NCBI RefSeq assembly: GCF_003346715.1
Contig: NZ_QQPQ01000010.1
Coordinates: 1 to 64,000 of the forward strand
DNA length: 64,000 nt
Origin: Oceanispirochaeta sp. M1
GTDB taxonomy: Bacteria; Spirochaetota; Spirochaetia; DSM-2461
Direction of reading: 5' to 3'
In this document: positions 41,925 to 50,484 of the stretch, in pieces
Numbering within the stretch: position 1 is the stretch's first letter
Layout of the letters: each line of letters begins with the position of its first letter
The notes under the pieces: generated by a model
Database searches by the model: none
Seen by the model: the letters and a program-made list of their open reading frames with translations, nothing else
What the model was told of the DNA's origin: nothing
Program-made: the position numbers and the translations under genes

Positions 41925-42998
41925 ATGAAGAATAATCTGCTGAGGATTCCACAGGGAACTGAATCTCTTTATCTGGAAGAAACATTCAGACATCGGAAGA
42001 TCCTGAGGCATATGGAAGATATGTGCGAGGGCTGGGGATATCTACCGGTACAGACACCTGTATTCGATTTCTATGATAATTACAGAAGTCTGCTGGACAG
42101 CAAGCTCGAAGAGCAGAGTTATAAGCTGATAGACAGGGAGGGAGATCTTCTGATGCTCCGCTCCGATATAACTCTTTTTCTGGCTCGTCAGATGGGTATG
42201 ATCCTCAAAGAAGAGGAACTGCCCCTGAGAGTTTATTATTCCGATTCCATACTCCGTTATCAGAATCATGAAGACATCAGCAGCCATGAGTTTTTTCAGG
42301 CAGGATGCGAACTGATAGGAAAACCGGGTAGAGAGGGAGATCTGGAGATTCTTTTTCTCCTGGCAGAACTTATGAAAAGCCTGAAACTTCCTGAAAGCCG
42401 CATTCACGTAGGCTCAACAGAAGTATTCAAAACCATTGCCGGATCCCTGACTCCCGAAGGGGATGTGCTGCTTACAAAGTACCTGCAGACAAGAGAAGAA
42501 AAAGAGATCCGAAAGACCCTGGGACGGGTCTATAAAAAAGAAGTTGCTCTGGAACTGAGCAAGCTTCTCCTCTTCATCGGATCTGCCGATGAATTCATGG
42601 AAAATGCAGGTAAATGGGAAAACCTGATGGAAGGTGCCATCAAAGAACCCCTGGAACACCTTAAATCCATCTGTGAAGGCTGGAGTGAAATAGAAGGTTT
42701 TGATGAACTCTTCAATATTGATCTTTCAGAAACCGGTGACCAGGCCTATTATGCCGGAATCGTATTCAATGCCTATACTGAGGGAAGCGGAACAGCTGTT
42801 GCGTCAGGCGGACGTTATGACGGTCTGCTGGATCACTTCGGATACAGCGGAGGAAAGCCCGCATCATCAGTAGGTTTTTCACTCTTTCTGAGAAAACTGG
42901 AAAAGCTGAGTGCCATTGATATAGCCAATTTTCCAGGCAGCATCAGCGATGAATCGAAACCAGCCTCAGAAAAACTGAAGACCGCAAGGAAAGGATAG
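41925..42998 (+). CDS. hisZ: ATP phosphoribosyltransferase regulatory subunit
   Basis: HisZ is a catalytically inactive histidyl-tRNA-synthetase-like protein that binds the short HisG and makes it active and histidine-sensitive. At 357 residues it has class II aaRS motif-2-like features (LRSDITLFLARQMG, YYSDSILRYQ, EFFQAGCELIG) and a motif-3-like ASGGRYDGLLDHFG. TTTGGAGTAAG precedes the ATG. Its stop is 3 nt before hisG, so it is coupled with it. Confidence 0.93.
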   Translation: MKNNLLRIPQGTESLYLEETFRHRKILRHMEDMCEGWGYLPVQTPVFDFYDNYRSLLDSKLEEQSYKLIDREGDLLMLRSDITLFLARQMGMILKEEELPLRVYYSDSILRYQNHEDISSHEFFQAGCELIGKPGREGDLEILFLLAELMKSLKLPESRIHVGSTEVFKTIAGSLTPEGDVLLTKYLQTREEKEIRKTLGRVYKKEVALELSKLLLFIGSADEFMENAGKWENLMEGAIKEPLEHLKSICEGWSEIEGFDELFNIDLSETGDQAYYAGIVFNAYTEGSGTAVASGGRYDGLLDHFGYSGGKPASSVGFSLFLRKLEKLSAIDIANFPGSISDESKPASEKLKTARKG

Positions 42999-43001
42999 AA
43001 A

Positions 43002-43619
43002 ATGAGTACCCCATTGACAATAGCCCTGCCCAAGGGACGTCTCTATGACAGAGTACAGAGGCACTTTGAAACAAAAGGTATATATTTTAAATTTGAACAC
43101 CGAAAACTTGTAGCCTACGACAAAGAAGAGAATCTCAAGATCTACCTTGTAAAAAACAGCGACCTTCCCACCTATGTTGCCCACGGTATTGCCGGTATGG
43201 GTATCTGCGGTGAAGATGTTATTCTCGAATCAGGACACCATTTTCATAAACTCCTTCCCTTCTCTTTCGGCGGCACATCTTTAAGCCTTGCGGGACTGAA
43301 GGATTTCTCCTTAGATAAACTTAACGGTCCTCTGACAATAGCTACAAGTTATACAGAGATGACTAGACAATATTTTCATGATCAGGGAATTCCCGTTAAA
43401 ATAATTAAACTGAACGGTAGTGTAGAACTGGCTCCTGTCCTCGGACTGGCTCCCTGTATTGTGGACCTGGTAGAGACTGGAAGCACACTGAAAGCAAATA
43501 ATCTTGAGGTATTTCAGAAACTGCACGATATCAAAGTACACCTTATTGCCAACCCCGCTTATTACAAGATTCACTTCAAGGCGATAAATAAATTCATAGA
43601 GCAGATCAGGGAGGACTGA
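43002..43619 (+). CDS. hisG: ATP phosphoribosyltransferase, short form
   Basis: First enzyme of histidine synthesis: ATP + PRPP. The short form, 205 residues, has LTIALPKGRLYD at the start, and the PRPP loop VDLVETGSTLKANNL near residue 160. It lacks the C-terminal regulatory domain, as expected when hisZ is present. It lies between hisZ and hisB, 1 nt from hisB. Confidence 0.96.
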   Translation: MSTPLTIALPKGRLYDRVQRHFETKGIYFKFEHRKLVAYDKEENLKIYLVKNSDLPTYVAHGIAGMGICGEDVILESGHHFHKLLPFSFGGTSLSLAGLKDFSLDKLNGPLTIATSYTEMTRQYFHDQGIPVKIIKLNGSVELAPVLGLAPCIVDLVETGSTLKANNLEVFQKLHDIKVHLIANPAYYKIHFKAINKFIEQIRED

Positions 43620-43620
43620 A

Positions 43621-44199
43621 ATGGTCAGAATCAACAGAGAAACAAAGGAAACTTCGATCCACCTGGAACTGGACATGCATAAGGGTCCTGCAGTCTCGGT
43701 AAATACGGGACTCCCCTTCTTTGACCACATGCTCAATGCCATGGCCTTTCATGGTGGTTTTACACTCAATGTAGAAGCCAAAGGTGATATAGAAGTAGAT
43801 CCTCACCATCTGATTGAAGATACAGGACTGGTTCTGGGTGATGCCCTGATGCAGTGTTTTGAAGAGACCGGAGCCGTTAAACGTTACGGCAGCTCTGTCA
43901 TCCCCATGGATGACTCTCTCTCGGAAGTGGTTGTTGATGTCTGCAGACGTCCCTATCTGGTTCTTCAGGCGGACTGGCCTCAGGAGAGTGCAGGAAACTT
44001 TGACTTCTTCCTGATTAAAGAATTCCTCCAGGCTCTGGCCAACAGAGCCGGGCTTAATATTCATGCTCTGTGCCGTTACGGGGACAACTCCCATCATATG
44101 GCCGAAGCTCTTTTCAAGGCTCTTGGCCGGGCCCTATTTACAGCATACCGTCCGGCAGAAGGTAAATCAGAAGGCATGTCCACAAAAGGAATAATCTAA
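43621..44199 (+). CDS. hisB: Imidazoleglycerol-phosphate dehydratase
   Basis: HisB removes water from imidazole glycerol phosphate; it is the single-domain form (192 residues) without the histidinol-phosphatase part. Manganese-binding motifs are visible: FFDHMLNAMAFHGG, DPHHLIEDTGLVLG and GDNSHHMAEALFKALGRAL. With hisZ and hisG it forms a short his operon. The other his genes are not in the window. Confidence 0.97.
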   Translation: MVRINRETKETSIHLELDMHKGPAVSVNTGLPFFDHMLNAMAFHGGFTLNVEAKGDIEVDPHHLIEDTGLVLGDALMQCFEETGAVKRYGSSVIPMDDSLSEVVVDVCRRPYLVLQADWPQESAGNFDFFLIKEFLQALANRAGLNIHALCRYGDNSHHMAEALFKALGRALFTAYRPAEGKSEGMSTKGII

Positions 44200-44225
44200 T
44201 TAAGCAAGTTATTGTTCACTTTTTA

Positions 44226-44254
44226 TTGAAAACTGTTGTTTTTGACCTTATAAT
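44226..44254 (+). promoter_or_regulatory. Promoter of the small TPR-linked gene
   Basis: -35 TTGAAA (44226-44231), 17-nt spacer and a perfect -10 TATAAT (44249-44254). The start codon is at 44267, so the leader would be about 6 nt, and the GGTGG that looks like a ribosome site would lie before the transcript start. Confidence 0.6.
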
Positions 44255-44266
44255 GGTGGTATCACA

Positions 44267-44599
44267 ATGAAGAGACAGGAAATTCTTGATTTGATACCGG
44301 AAGATGGATTTATAAAGGTCCCGGAAACCGGTGGAATTCCTCTCACTCCCGAACGGAAAGTGATTCTTATGCGAAAGGGGAATCAGCTTTTCAATGAGGG
44401 AGACATTGAGACAGCCGGAAAGATTTTTGTTACCATCGCTTACACTGACGGCCTTATCCGGGTAGGAGATTACTACTACAGCCACAATCGTACTCTTGAG
44501 GCATTGCGGATGTATAAAGCGGCTCCTGCACAGGATAAAGTTAATATGATAGTGGAAAAAATGGCTTACATTGTCCGTGGATGGCTGGAAACTAATTAA
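44267..44599 (+). CDS. Small TPR-like protein, function unknown
   Basis: A 110-residue protein. The middle, RKGNQLFNEGDIETAGKIFVTIAYTDG followed by LIRVGDYYYSHNRTLEALRMY, reads as about two TPR-like hairpins. No signal peptide, so cytoplasmic. The TPR protein gene downstream starts 27 nt later, and the two are probably one transcript. No function is assigned. Confidence 0.7.
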   Translation: MKRQEILDLIPEDGFIKVPETGGIPLTPERKVILMRKGNQLFNEGDIETAGKIFVTIAYTDGLIRVGDYYYSHNRTLEALRMYKAAPAQDKVNMIVEKMAYIVRGWLETN

Positions 44600-44625
44600 T
44601 AAATAGTTATTTAAGGAATTAAAAA

Positions 44626-45771
44626 ATGTCACAAGATAAGCTGAGTTTGGACGAATTAACCAAGGGTTTATCAGAAGAACCGGGAGAGGAAACTCTTAAC
44701 CAGATTTCAGAACTCTCTAAACAGGGTTACCAGCTTCTAAAAGAGAGTCTGACTGAACGAGCACGGGAAGCCTTTGACAAGATACTGTCTCTGGATGTAG
44801 ACAATAATTACGCCCTTGTAGGTATGGGCGACTGCTTCAGAAAAGAACGCAAATTCAAAGAATCGGTAGTTTACTATCAGCGTTGCCTTGATTCACACCC
44901 TGGAAATAACTATGCTCTCTTCGGCCTGGCAGACTGTTATAAAGCCATGAATCAATACAATAGAGCCATCGACATCTGGGAAGAATATCTGCTCCATGAT
45001 GACAAAAATATCACAGTCCTTACCAGAATCGCCGACGCTTACAGAAAAGTACGCAATTTCAAACGCTCCTTTGAGCTTTACCAGAAAGTTCTGACTATGG
45101 AAGAGAACAACTCCTATGCCATAATCGGTCTGGGACATCTCTACTATGACTTCAAAGAGTATAAAGACGCCCTCCACTACTGGGAGAGAATGCTGGAAAT
45201 AAACAGAGGACATGTGGATATCAGAGTTCTGACCTCCCTTGGCAACTGTCATAGAAAGCTTAAAACTTTTGATGAAGGAGTCCCCTATTTTCTGGAGGCT
45301 CTTAAAAACCAGCCCAATAACTTCTATGCTCTATTCGGCCTGGCAGACTGTTACCGCGGTTTGAACCAGCAGGAAAAATCTCTTGTCTACTGGAATAAGA
45401 TTCTGGATCTGGACAAGAGAAACAAGGTTATCCTCACAAGAGCAGGAGATGCCTACAGAAACATCGGTGAAGACGATAATGCGGAAGAGTACTACAAGAA
45501 GGCTCTGAATATTGAGTTTGATACCTATGCAATTCTGGGACTGGCCCTGATCAATAAAGAGAAGGGTAACTATCAGGATGCCATAACGTCTCTCAAAGAC
45601 CTGATCAGCAATGACCCGAGAAATTACCGCCTCTACCTGGAGGCGGCGGAGAGTTATGAACGTCAGGGTGATGTGGAAGAGGCCCTGGATATGCTGTCAC
45701 AGTTTTTGAAGATGGGTATACGCAACAACAGAGTTATCGACAAAATGATGGAGCTCAAGGAAAAACTCTGA
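44626..45771 (+). CDS. Cytoplasmic TPR protein
   Basis: A 381-residue protein of about nine TPRs with a regular spacing, e.g. YALVGMGDCFRKERKFKESV, YALFGLADCYKAMNQYNRAI, YAIIGLGHLYYDFKEYKDAL and FYALFGLADCYRGLNQQEKS. The motif A-L-x-G-L-A-D-C-Y recurs, showing recent repeat expansion. No signal peptide. Likely a scaffold; partner unknown. AAGGAA lies 7 nt before the ATG. Confidence 0.85.
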   Translation: MSQDKLSLDELTKGLSEEPGEETLNQISELSKQGYQLLKESLTERAREAFDKILSLDVDNNYALVGMGDCFRKERKFKESVVYYQRCLDSHPGNNYALFGLADCYKAMNQYNRAIDIWEEYLLHDDKNITVLTRIADAYRKVRNFKRSFELYQKVLTMEENNSYAIIGLGHLYYDFKEYKDALHYWERMLEINRGHVDIRVLTSLGNCHRKLKTFDEGVPYFLEALKNQPNNFYALFGLADCYRGLNQQEKSLVYWNKILDLDKRNKVILTRAGDAYRNIGEDDNAEEYYKKALNIEFDTYAILGLALINKEKGNYQDAITSLKDLISNDPRNYRLYLEAAESYERQGDVEEALDMLSQFLKMGIRNNRVIDKMMELKEKL

Positions 45772-45818
45772 TACCTTCAGAATCAACCCTTTAATAAATA
45801 ATATCACAGGATTAAACG

Positions 45819-46181
45819 ATGAATGTACTGGGCAATATTATCTGGATTATTCTTGGCGGTCTATTGAGTGCAGCGGCCTGGCTTGCCGCCGGTCTACTCT
45901 GCTGTGTCACCATAATCGGTATTCCCTTCGGCCTTCAATGCTTTAAAACTGCAGGTCTTGTTCTTGCACCCTTTGGAAAAGAAGTGACACTGGGGAAATT
46001 CGGTCTGGGTGGGGCACTTGGCAATATACTCTGGATTATTTTCCTGGGCTGGGAACTCTGCCTGGGACACATATTCTGGGGAGTCATATTTACATTATCC
46101 ATAATAGGAATCCCTTTCGGAAAACAGCATTTCAAACTGGCCGGACTCGCTCTGATCCCCTTCGGGGCAGAGATAAGATAA
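45819..46181 (+). CDS. YccF family inner-membrane protein
   Basis: A 120-residue protein with two repeats of the YccF domain: GNIIWIILGGLLSAAAW with IIGIPFGLQCFKTAGLVLAPFGKEV, and GNILWIIFLGWE with IIGIPFGKQHFKLAGLALIPFGAEI. Each has two membrane helices and the IGIPFGxQ motif. The function of this widespread family is unknown. It ends 1 nt before the stop of the convergent GGDEF gene. Confidence 0.9.
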   Translation: MNVLGNIIWIILGGLLSAAAWLAAGLLCCVTIIGIPFGLQCFKTAGLVLAPFGKEVTLGKFGLGGALGNILWIIFLGWELCLGHIFWGVIFTLSIIGIPFGKQHFKLAGLALIPFGAEIR

Positions 46182-46182
46182 T

Positions 46183-47751
46183 CTATGATACAACACAATT
46201 TCTGGTAGAACGTTTACCCTTATACAGCTTCTCATCCGCTTCGCGAATTAGATCTTTCAAATCCTGATTTTTCTTTGATGAACTGACTCCAAAGGTCAGC
46301 GTAACAGGAATAAATATTTCATCAGCCTGGAATGAATGCTCTTCAATGGCTTTACGCAATTTTTCGGCAACAAGAGCTCCCTTCTCCAGAGTGCCCCCGC
46401 TGATGAGAATTAGAAACTCTTCCCCACCCCAACGGGAGACGACATCTTCCTCTCTTACATTCTCTTTCATGATGATTGCCAGTTCATGTAAAATATAATC
46501 CCCGCTGTTATGACCATAACGGTCATTGACAGTTTTAAACTTGTCAACGTCTGATAAAATAATACAGAAATCGCGCTGTTCTCTTTTATACAGAGATAGT
46601 TCCTTCTCCAAATGTTGAAACATGGCTCTACGATTTACAAGACCTGTAAGACTATCCAGATAGGCAATTTCTTTCAGCTGATTATAGGCAAGAGTCAGTT
46701 TATCCTTTTCATCCTTTAATTTTTCTGAATAGCGGTTAATCAATTTTGATATTTTCTTTTCAAAAATTATTATGATTCCTATTGATAGGATTATCGAGGC
46801 CATACTGATAATAATAAATTCGATAATTCTTCTTTTAAACTTATCATCCATCTTCAGCTTTTCCAGATAAATCGAGTTATCTAAATCATTCAGACTAATC
46901 CCTGTAGCAATCACCCAGTTATATTTCTTATAGAGTTTTGCATAGCTTAATTTCCGGATGATTAAGTCAGAATCCAATTTTTTAAAGTAATATTCGTTAA
47001 ATATCTCCCCCGAATCTCTGATCCCCTCCAGTTCCGTAAGATAAAAGGGATTACCTTTTATATCCTTTGATTCTGTAGACAGGAATGATCCTTCTGTTTC
47101 GGGTAGATTTGGATGAATAAGACGGATAGCATAATCTTGACCACCATCATAATTGAGAATATTATTAATCCAGATATAACCACCTTCAGGCAGCTGGGCG
47201 GCATATATAGTTGAACGAACCTGCTGAATAAATATCTCATTAAATACAGAGGGGGTAAGAAAAACAATTATTTCATATCTATCTGATACTCGTGTGCTAT
47301 AAGAGGTAATCCATTCCCCCTGATTTATCGTCTTCTCATCCGTTGCATAAGAGCTGTGAAGAACTATCTCCAGTTCATTATCAATAATCTGATAACTCCA
47401 GATATCTGAAGGAAACCACCCCAGGTTCTCCGAAATATTTTCAACAGGAATCCCCCTCTCAAAGTAAGTGGAAATAGCAGTACCTAATACTTTTGCCTTA
47501 TCATCATACTGATGTATCATAAATTTCTCAGATTGAATAATCTCTGTGAGTTTCGCTTCGACTATTACTTTAACCTGGATTTTTTTCTCATTGAGAATAT
47601 CAGCCTGAATCTGATCGACCCTTTCGCTATAGCTTCTCTTTAAATTTGAAAGATAGAGGAATGAAAAATAGAAAGACTGTAAAATGAGAATTAATAAAAA
47701 TGCTGTGTAGAAAAAACGTCGCACTTTTATTTTTTTCAGATAATTCTCCAT
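46183..47751 (-). CDS. Membrane-bound diguanylate cyclase with extracellular sensor domain
   Basis: A 522-residue protein. Two membrane helices (about 14-35 and 309-330) flank a periplasmic Cache-like sensor with the sCache feature GGYIWINNILNYDGGQDYAIRLIHPNLP. The GGDEF domain has DSLTGLVNRRAMF, SDVDKFKTVNDRYGH and GGEEF at residue 442. The inhibitory site REED lies five residues before GGEEF, so feedback by c-di-GMP is expected. It is probably active and makes c-di-GMP in response to a small ligand. The PilZ protein in this window could be one receptor. Confidence 0.92.
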   Translation of the reverse strand: MENYLKKIKVRRFFYTAFLLILILQSFYFSFLYLSNLKRSYSERVDQIQADILNEKKIQVKVIVEAKLTEIIQSEKFMIHQYDDKAKVLGTAISTYFERGIPVENISENLGWFPSDIWSYQIIDNELEIVLHSSYATDEKTINQGEWITSYSTRVSDRYEIIVFLTPSVFNEIFIQQVRSTIYAAQLPEGGYIWINNILNYDGGQDYAIRLIHPNLPETEGSFLSTESKDIKGNPFYLTELEGIRDSGEIFNEYYFKKLDSDLIIRKLSYAKLYKKYNWVIATGISLNDLDNSIYLEKLKMDDKFKRRIIEFIIISMASIILSIGIIIIFEKKISKLINRYSEKLKDEKDKLTLAYNQLKEIAYLDSLTGLVNRRAMFQHLEKELSLYKREQRDFCIILSDVDKFKTVNDRYGHNSGDYILHELAIIMKENVREEDVVSRWGGEEFLILISGGTLEKGALVAEKLRKAIEEHSFQADEIFIPVTLTFGVSSSKKNQDLKDLIREADEKLYKGKRSTRNCVVS

Positions 47752-47866
47752 TCTTAAAGTAAACTCCTATCAACATATCTTCAGAATTTCATTCCTCTTA
47801 ATTCTATTTTAATTCAATTTCATCAGAATTGTGAATTAAACTCCGTAAAGATATTGAGATAGAAAG

Positions 47867-48187
47867 TCAGTTTGCAGGTCTGCGGGGAATACTGGTTGAT
47901 TTGATCCCTTTCACTCCACGTGCCTTTGAGGCGGGTGATTTAAAGGAGTTGTCAATTTTCACCTTCTTTTTGGCTGAAGAATCATTTGCTTCGGGATTCT
48001 CTTTTTCAAGTTCGGAAGCCTTATGTTCTTCGGCCTTCAATTCCTCTTCCCGTTTCTTAAACTCTTCATGTTCCAAGCTTTTATCTTCGTTCAGATGGCA
48101 TTTTTTGTACTTCTTACCTGAACCGCAGAGACACAGATCGTTCCGTCCTGTATTTTTCAACCGCTTGTGAAAATCTGATTCTTCCAT
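47867..48187 (-). CDS. SEC-C motif protein
   Basis: A 106-residue protein from ATG 48187 (GAAGGTG upstream). A longer frame extends to 48361 but lacks a start site and looks non-coding. The N-terminus has GRNDLCLCGSGKKYKKCH, the SEC-C zinc motif (CxCxSGxKYKxCH) known from the C-terminus of SecA, where it binds SecB and zinc. The remainder is a charged Lys/Glu-rich tail ending in basic SIPRRPAN. SecA binding or ribosome association is a guess. Confidence 0.8.
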   Translation of the reverse strand: MEESDFHKRLKNTGRNDLCLCGSGKKYKKCHLNEDKSLEHEEFKKREEELKAEEHKASELEKENPEANDSSAKKKVKIDNSFKSPASKARGVKGIKSTSIPRRPAN

Positions 48188-48274
48188 TAGACACCTTCTT
48201 TTAAAGTATTTTATCCACCAATTATACACTATCAGAGGAGAAGATAACGTTGGTGCCGGAGAATTACAGGAAAC

Positions 48275-48295
48275 CGGGGAAAAGGCTTCCCCGGG
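48275..48295 (-). terminator. Hairpin after the DeoR-type gene, probable terminator
   Basis: Minus strand: CCGGGGAA pairs with TTCCCCGG (arms 48275-48282 and 48288-48295). Only a short T-run (TTT) follows, so termination may be partial. Confidence 0.5.
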
Positions 48296-48314
48296 CAAAC
48301 AGAAATGCCGCCAG

Positions 48315-49115
48315 TCAGTCGAGGGCATTTGTCTGAATAACAGTAATCCCCTGCTCTTCAAAATCCTTTATATACTCTTTATCCAGAAACCAGTCTGTTA
48401 TGAGTGTAGTGATTCTATTAACAGGGGCAGTAACGTAATCCGAGACCAGACCGATCTTCCGATGATCAGCAACAACAATGATATCCCCTCTTGTTCTGTT
48501 CATCATCAATCTGCTTGTATCAGCTGCATGCTGCATGGGTGTTGTTAAACCATAAAGACAGCTTATGCCATGAACACCAAGAATAGCCTTATTGGCATTA
48601 ACCTGATTTAATATATCATTGGTGAATCCACCATAAAATGATTTTGACAAAGGATGATAGAGTCCTCCAGCTAATATCAGTTCAATATCCGGATTCTCAA
48701 TCTGTCCAATGCAGCCGACATTTGTGGTAACTACTTTAATGTTCTTTTTGTTGATATATCTGAAAATATGAAAGGTAGTTGAACCTCCATTAATAAAAAC
48801 AGTATCACCATCATTGATAAGACCAGCCGCAAGTTTTGCTATGGAATCTTTATTTTCTAATTCCTGATCGGATCTGCTGTTATAATTGACCTCTTTATAT
48901 ATCCGTTTTGTAGTTATTGCACCTCCATGAGTTCTTTCCAGTAAATTTTTCTTTTCAAGCAAGGCCAGATCTCTACGAATTGTAATCTCCGAAACATTCA
49001 GAGATTTACTTAGATCCAGAACCCGGACATGTCCATCTCTCTGAATTAACTCAATTATTCTTTTTTGCCTTGTTGCCTGAGACTGAAGCTGCTTTAGCTG
49101 ATCGTTATCTTTCAT
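48315..49115 (-). CDS. DeoR/GlpR family transcriptional regulator
   Basis: A 266-residue repressor. The N-terminal winged helix has RQKRIIELIQRDGHVRVLDLSKSLNVSEITIRRDL (family signature near residue 45), then LLERTHGGA. The C-terminal DeoRC domain has NDGDTVFINGGSTTFHI and TTNVGCI, which bind a sugar-phosphate effector. It is divergent from the DHH gene and likely controls it and itself; see the palindromes at 49181-49220. It has no Shine-Dalgarno, and the -10 box lies 6 nt before the ATG. Confidence 0.92.
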   Translation of the reverse strand: MKDNDQLKQLQSQATRQKRIIELIQRDGHVRVLDLSKSLNVSEITIRRDLALLEKKNLLERTHGGAITTKRIYKEVNYNSRSDQELENKDSIAKLAAGLINDGDTVFINGGSTTFHIFRYINKKNIKVVTTNVGCIGQIENPDIELILAGGLYHPLSKSFYGGFTNDILNQVNANKAILGVHGISCLYGLTTPMQHAADTSRLMMNRTRGDIIVVADHRKIGLVSDYVTAPVNRITTLITDWFLDKEYIKDFEEQGITVIQTNALD

Positions 49116-49121
49116 AAAAAC

Positions 49122-49150
49122 ATTATATTCTTACTGAGTCTGGGAATCAA
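49122..49150 (-). promoter_or_regulatory. Promoter of the DeoR-type gene, placed for a leaderless transcript
   Basis: Minus strand: -35 TTGATT (49145-49150), 17-nt spacer, perfect -10 TATAAT (49122-49127), then six bases and the ATG at 49115. Predicted start is the A of the ATG. Confidence 0.65.
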
Positions 49151-49173
49151 TATTCAAATCATACAAATAATGG

Positions 49174-49203
49174 TTGCATTCGATCATTTCACGGTACTAT
49201 AAT
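49174..49203 (+). promoter_or_regulatory. Promoter of the DHH phosphoesterase/GHMP kinase operon
   Basis: -35 TTGCAT (49174-49179), 18-nt spacer, perfect -10 TATAAT (49198-49203). The operon start at 49255 has GGAG 7 nt upstream, so this leader is normal. The -10 box is embedded in the candidate operator. Confidence 0.65.
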
Positions 49204-49220
49204 GATCGATATCATTCACG
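49181..49220. promoter_or_regulatory. Candidate DeoR operator over the -10 box
   Basis: CGATCATT (49181-49188) and AATGATCG (49201-49208) are 8-nt inverted arms; AATGAT (49201-49206) and ATCATT (49211-49216) form a second, overlapping palindrome. ATCATTTCACG (49183-49193) is repeated directly as ATCATTCACG (49211-49220), 28 bp on. They bracket the -10 box of the DHH operon, fitting repression by the divergent DeoR protein. Confidence 0.55.
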
Positions 49221-49254
49221 TTGTTGATTTTGAAGGCTGATTTGGAGACTATCG

Positions 49255-50484
49255 ATGATTAAAGATTTACGTAATGCAATGGAAGCAGCAATTTCCTCAT
49301 TAAAGAATAATGAATCCAGAAATGTGACTCTTTTTCATCATAATGATACAGACGGATTGAGCTCGGGTACAATTTTACTGAATGCTTTTGACCAGATCGG
49401 CTACGGAATATCCAGGTTTTCATTGGAAAAACCCTATCCGGAGGTACTGGAAATAATTCTGAAAAAAAAGGATCAGATCATAGTATTTACCGATTTTGCC
49501 GGAAAGATTGCTCCATTGATATCTGAATTAAACAATGGAAAGAACCTGGTGATCATCCTGGACCATCATCCCGCAGAGAAAGTGGATGATGAATCTGTTT
49601 TCAACCTGGACGGAGAGTTATACGGCTTAAAAGGTGACAGGGATATTTCCGCCTCAGCTACCTGCAGTTTATTCGCCGAGGTCCTTCTGCAAAGCCTTGG
49701 AATAGAGGGAAACTCATACCCTCATCTGGGAGTACTCGGAGCAGTGGGAGACGGATTTTTAGTCGATGGATGTCTTTCCGGAATCAATAGAGAGGTACTG
49801 AATAAAGCGCTTAAGAAAAAATTGATACGAGTTGTAAAATCAGAGCGGGGTGAAGAGTATTTCATTACACTTGGTGAAAAAGAATATCCTGCAGAAGAAA
49901 TCTGTAATATTCTGGATACACTCGGAGGCGTCGGCTATTATAGTGATGGACCATCCAGGGGCATTGATATCTGTCAATCCGGATTGGATTCTGAAAATAT
50001 TGATTACATGATTTCACTGCTGAATAAAAAAGAAGCCATATTCAGCAGTGAAATAGAAAATCTACAAAAGAATATTCGTACAACTGACCATATTCAATGG
50101 TTTAACGTAGAGGATCGATTCAACCCGATGGGTGTAAAAATGATAGGAGTATTCTGTACTCATATCAAGGATATGGATTTTTTGGATCAATCAAAATATA
50201 TCGCAGGATTTCAGAACGTTCCTGATATTGTACCCGGTTTTGGTACTATCAATTTCAACTCGACAAAGATTTCAATGAGAGTCTCCCGAAATCTCACAGA
50301 GAAGATCAGATCCGGTCTGATTCCCGGATTGAACAGCTTTCTTCCGGAAGCAACAGAAATTCTGGATGGCTTCTCAGATGCCTGTCATGGACTATCGGCG
50401 GCAACCACTGTAAAAATTGGACAGGAAGAACAACTTATAAAAGAAATGGAAAAAATACTAACAAATAAGGATGAAGAAATATGA
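49255..50484 (+). CDS. DHH family phosphoesterase
   Basis: A 409-residue protein of the DHH superfamily (phosphodiesterases and phosphatases such as RecJ, NrnA, GdpP). Metal ligands are in FHHNDTDGLSSG (residues 27-38) and LDHHPAEKV (DHHP at 103-106). The C-terminal DHHA1-like domain usually carries GG(H) motifs; here GFGTINFNSTKISMRVSR and HGLSAATTVKI stand in their place. It is neither a clear RecJ nor NrnA. It is co-transcribed with the GHMP kinase (ATGA overlap) and divergent from DeoR, which suggests metabolism of a phosphorylated compound rather than DNA repair. Confidence 0.85.
   Translation: MIKDLRNAMEAAISSLKNNESRNVTLFHHNDTDGLSSGTILLNAFDQIGYGISRFSLEKPYPEVLEIILKKKDQIIVFTDFAGKIAPLISELNNGKNLVIILDHHPAEKVDDESVFNLDGELYGLKGDRDISASATCSLFAEVLLQSLGIEGNSYPHLGVLGAVGDGFLVDGCLSGINREVLNKALKKKLIRVVKSERGEEYFITLGEKEYPAEEICNILDTLGGVGYYSDGPSRGIDICQSGLDSENIDYMISLLNKKEAIFSSEIENLQKNIRTTDHIQWFNVEDRFNPMGVKMIGVFCTHIKDMDFLDQSKYIAGFQNVPDIVPGFGTINFNSTKISMRVSRNLTEKIRSGLIPGLNSFLPEATEILDGFSDACHGLSAATTVKIGQEEQLIKEMEKILTNKDEEI

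Noticed and set aside
48188-48361. N-terminal extension of the SEC-C protein
   Set aside because: No start signal, Cys/Pro/Trp-rich composition unlike a protein start, and ATG 48187 has a good ribosome site.
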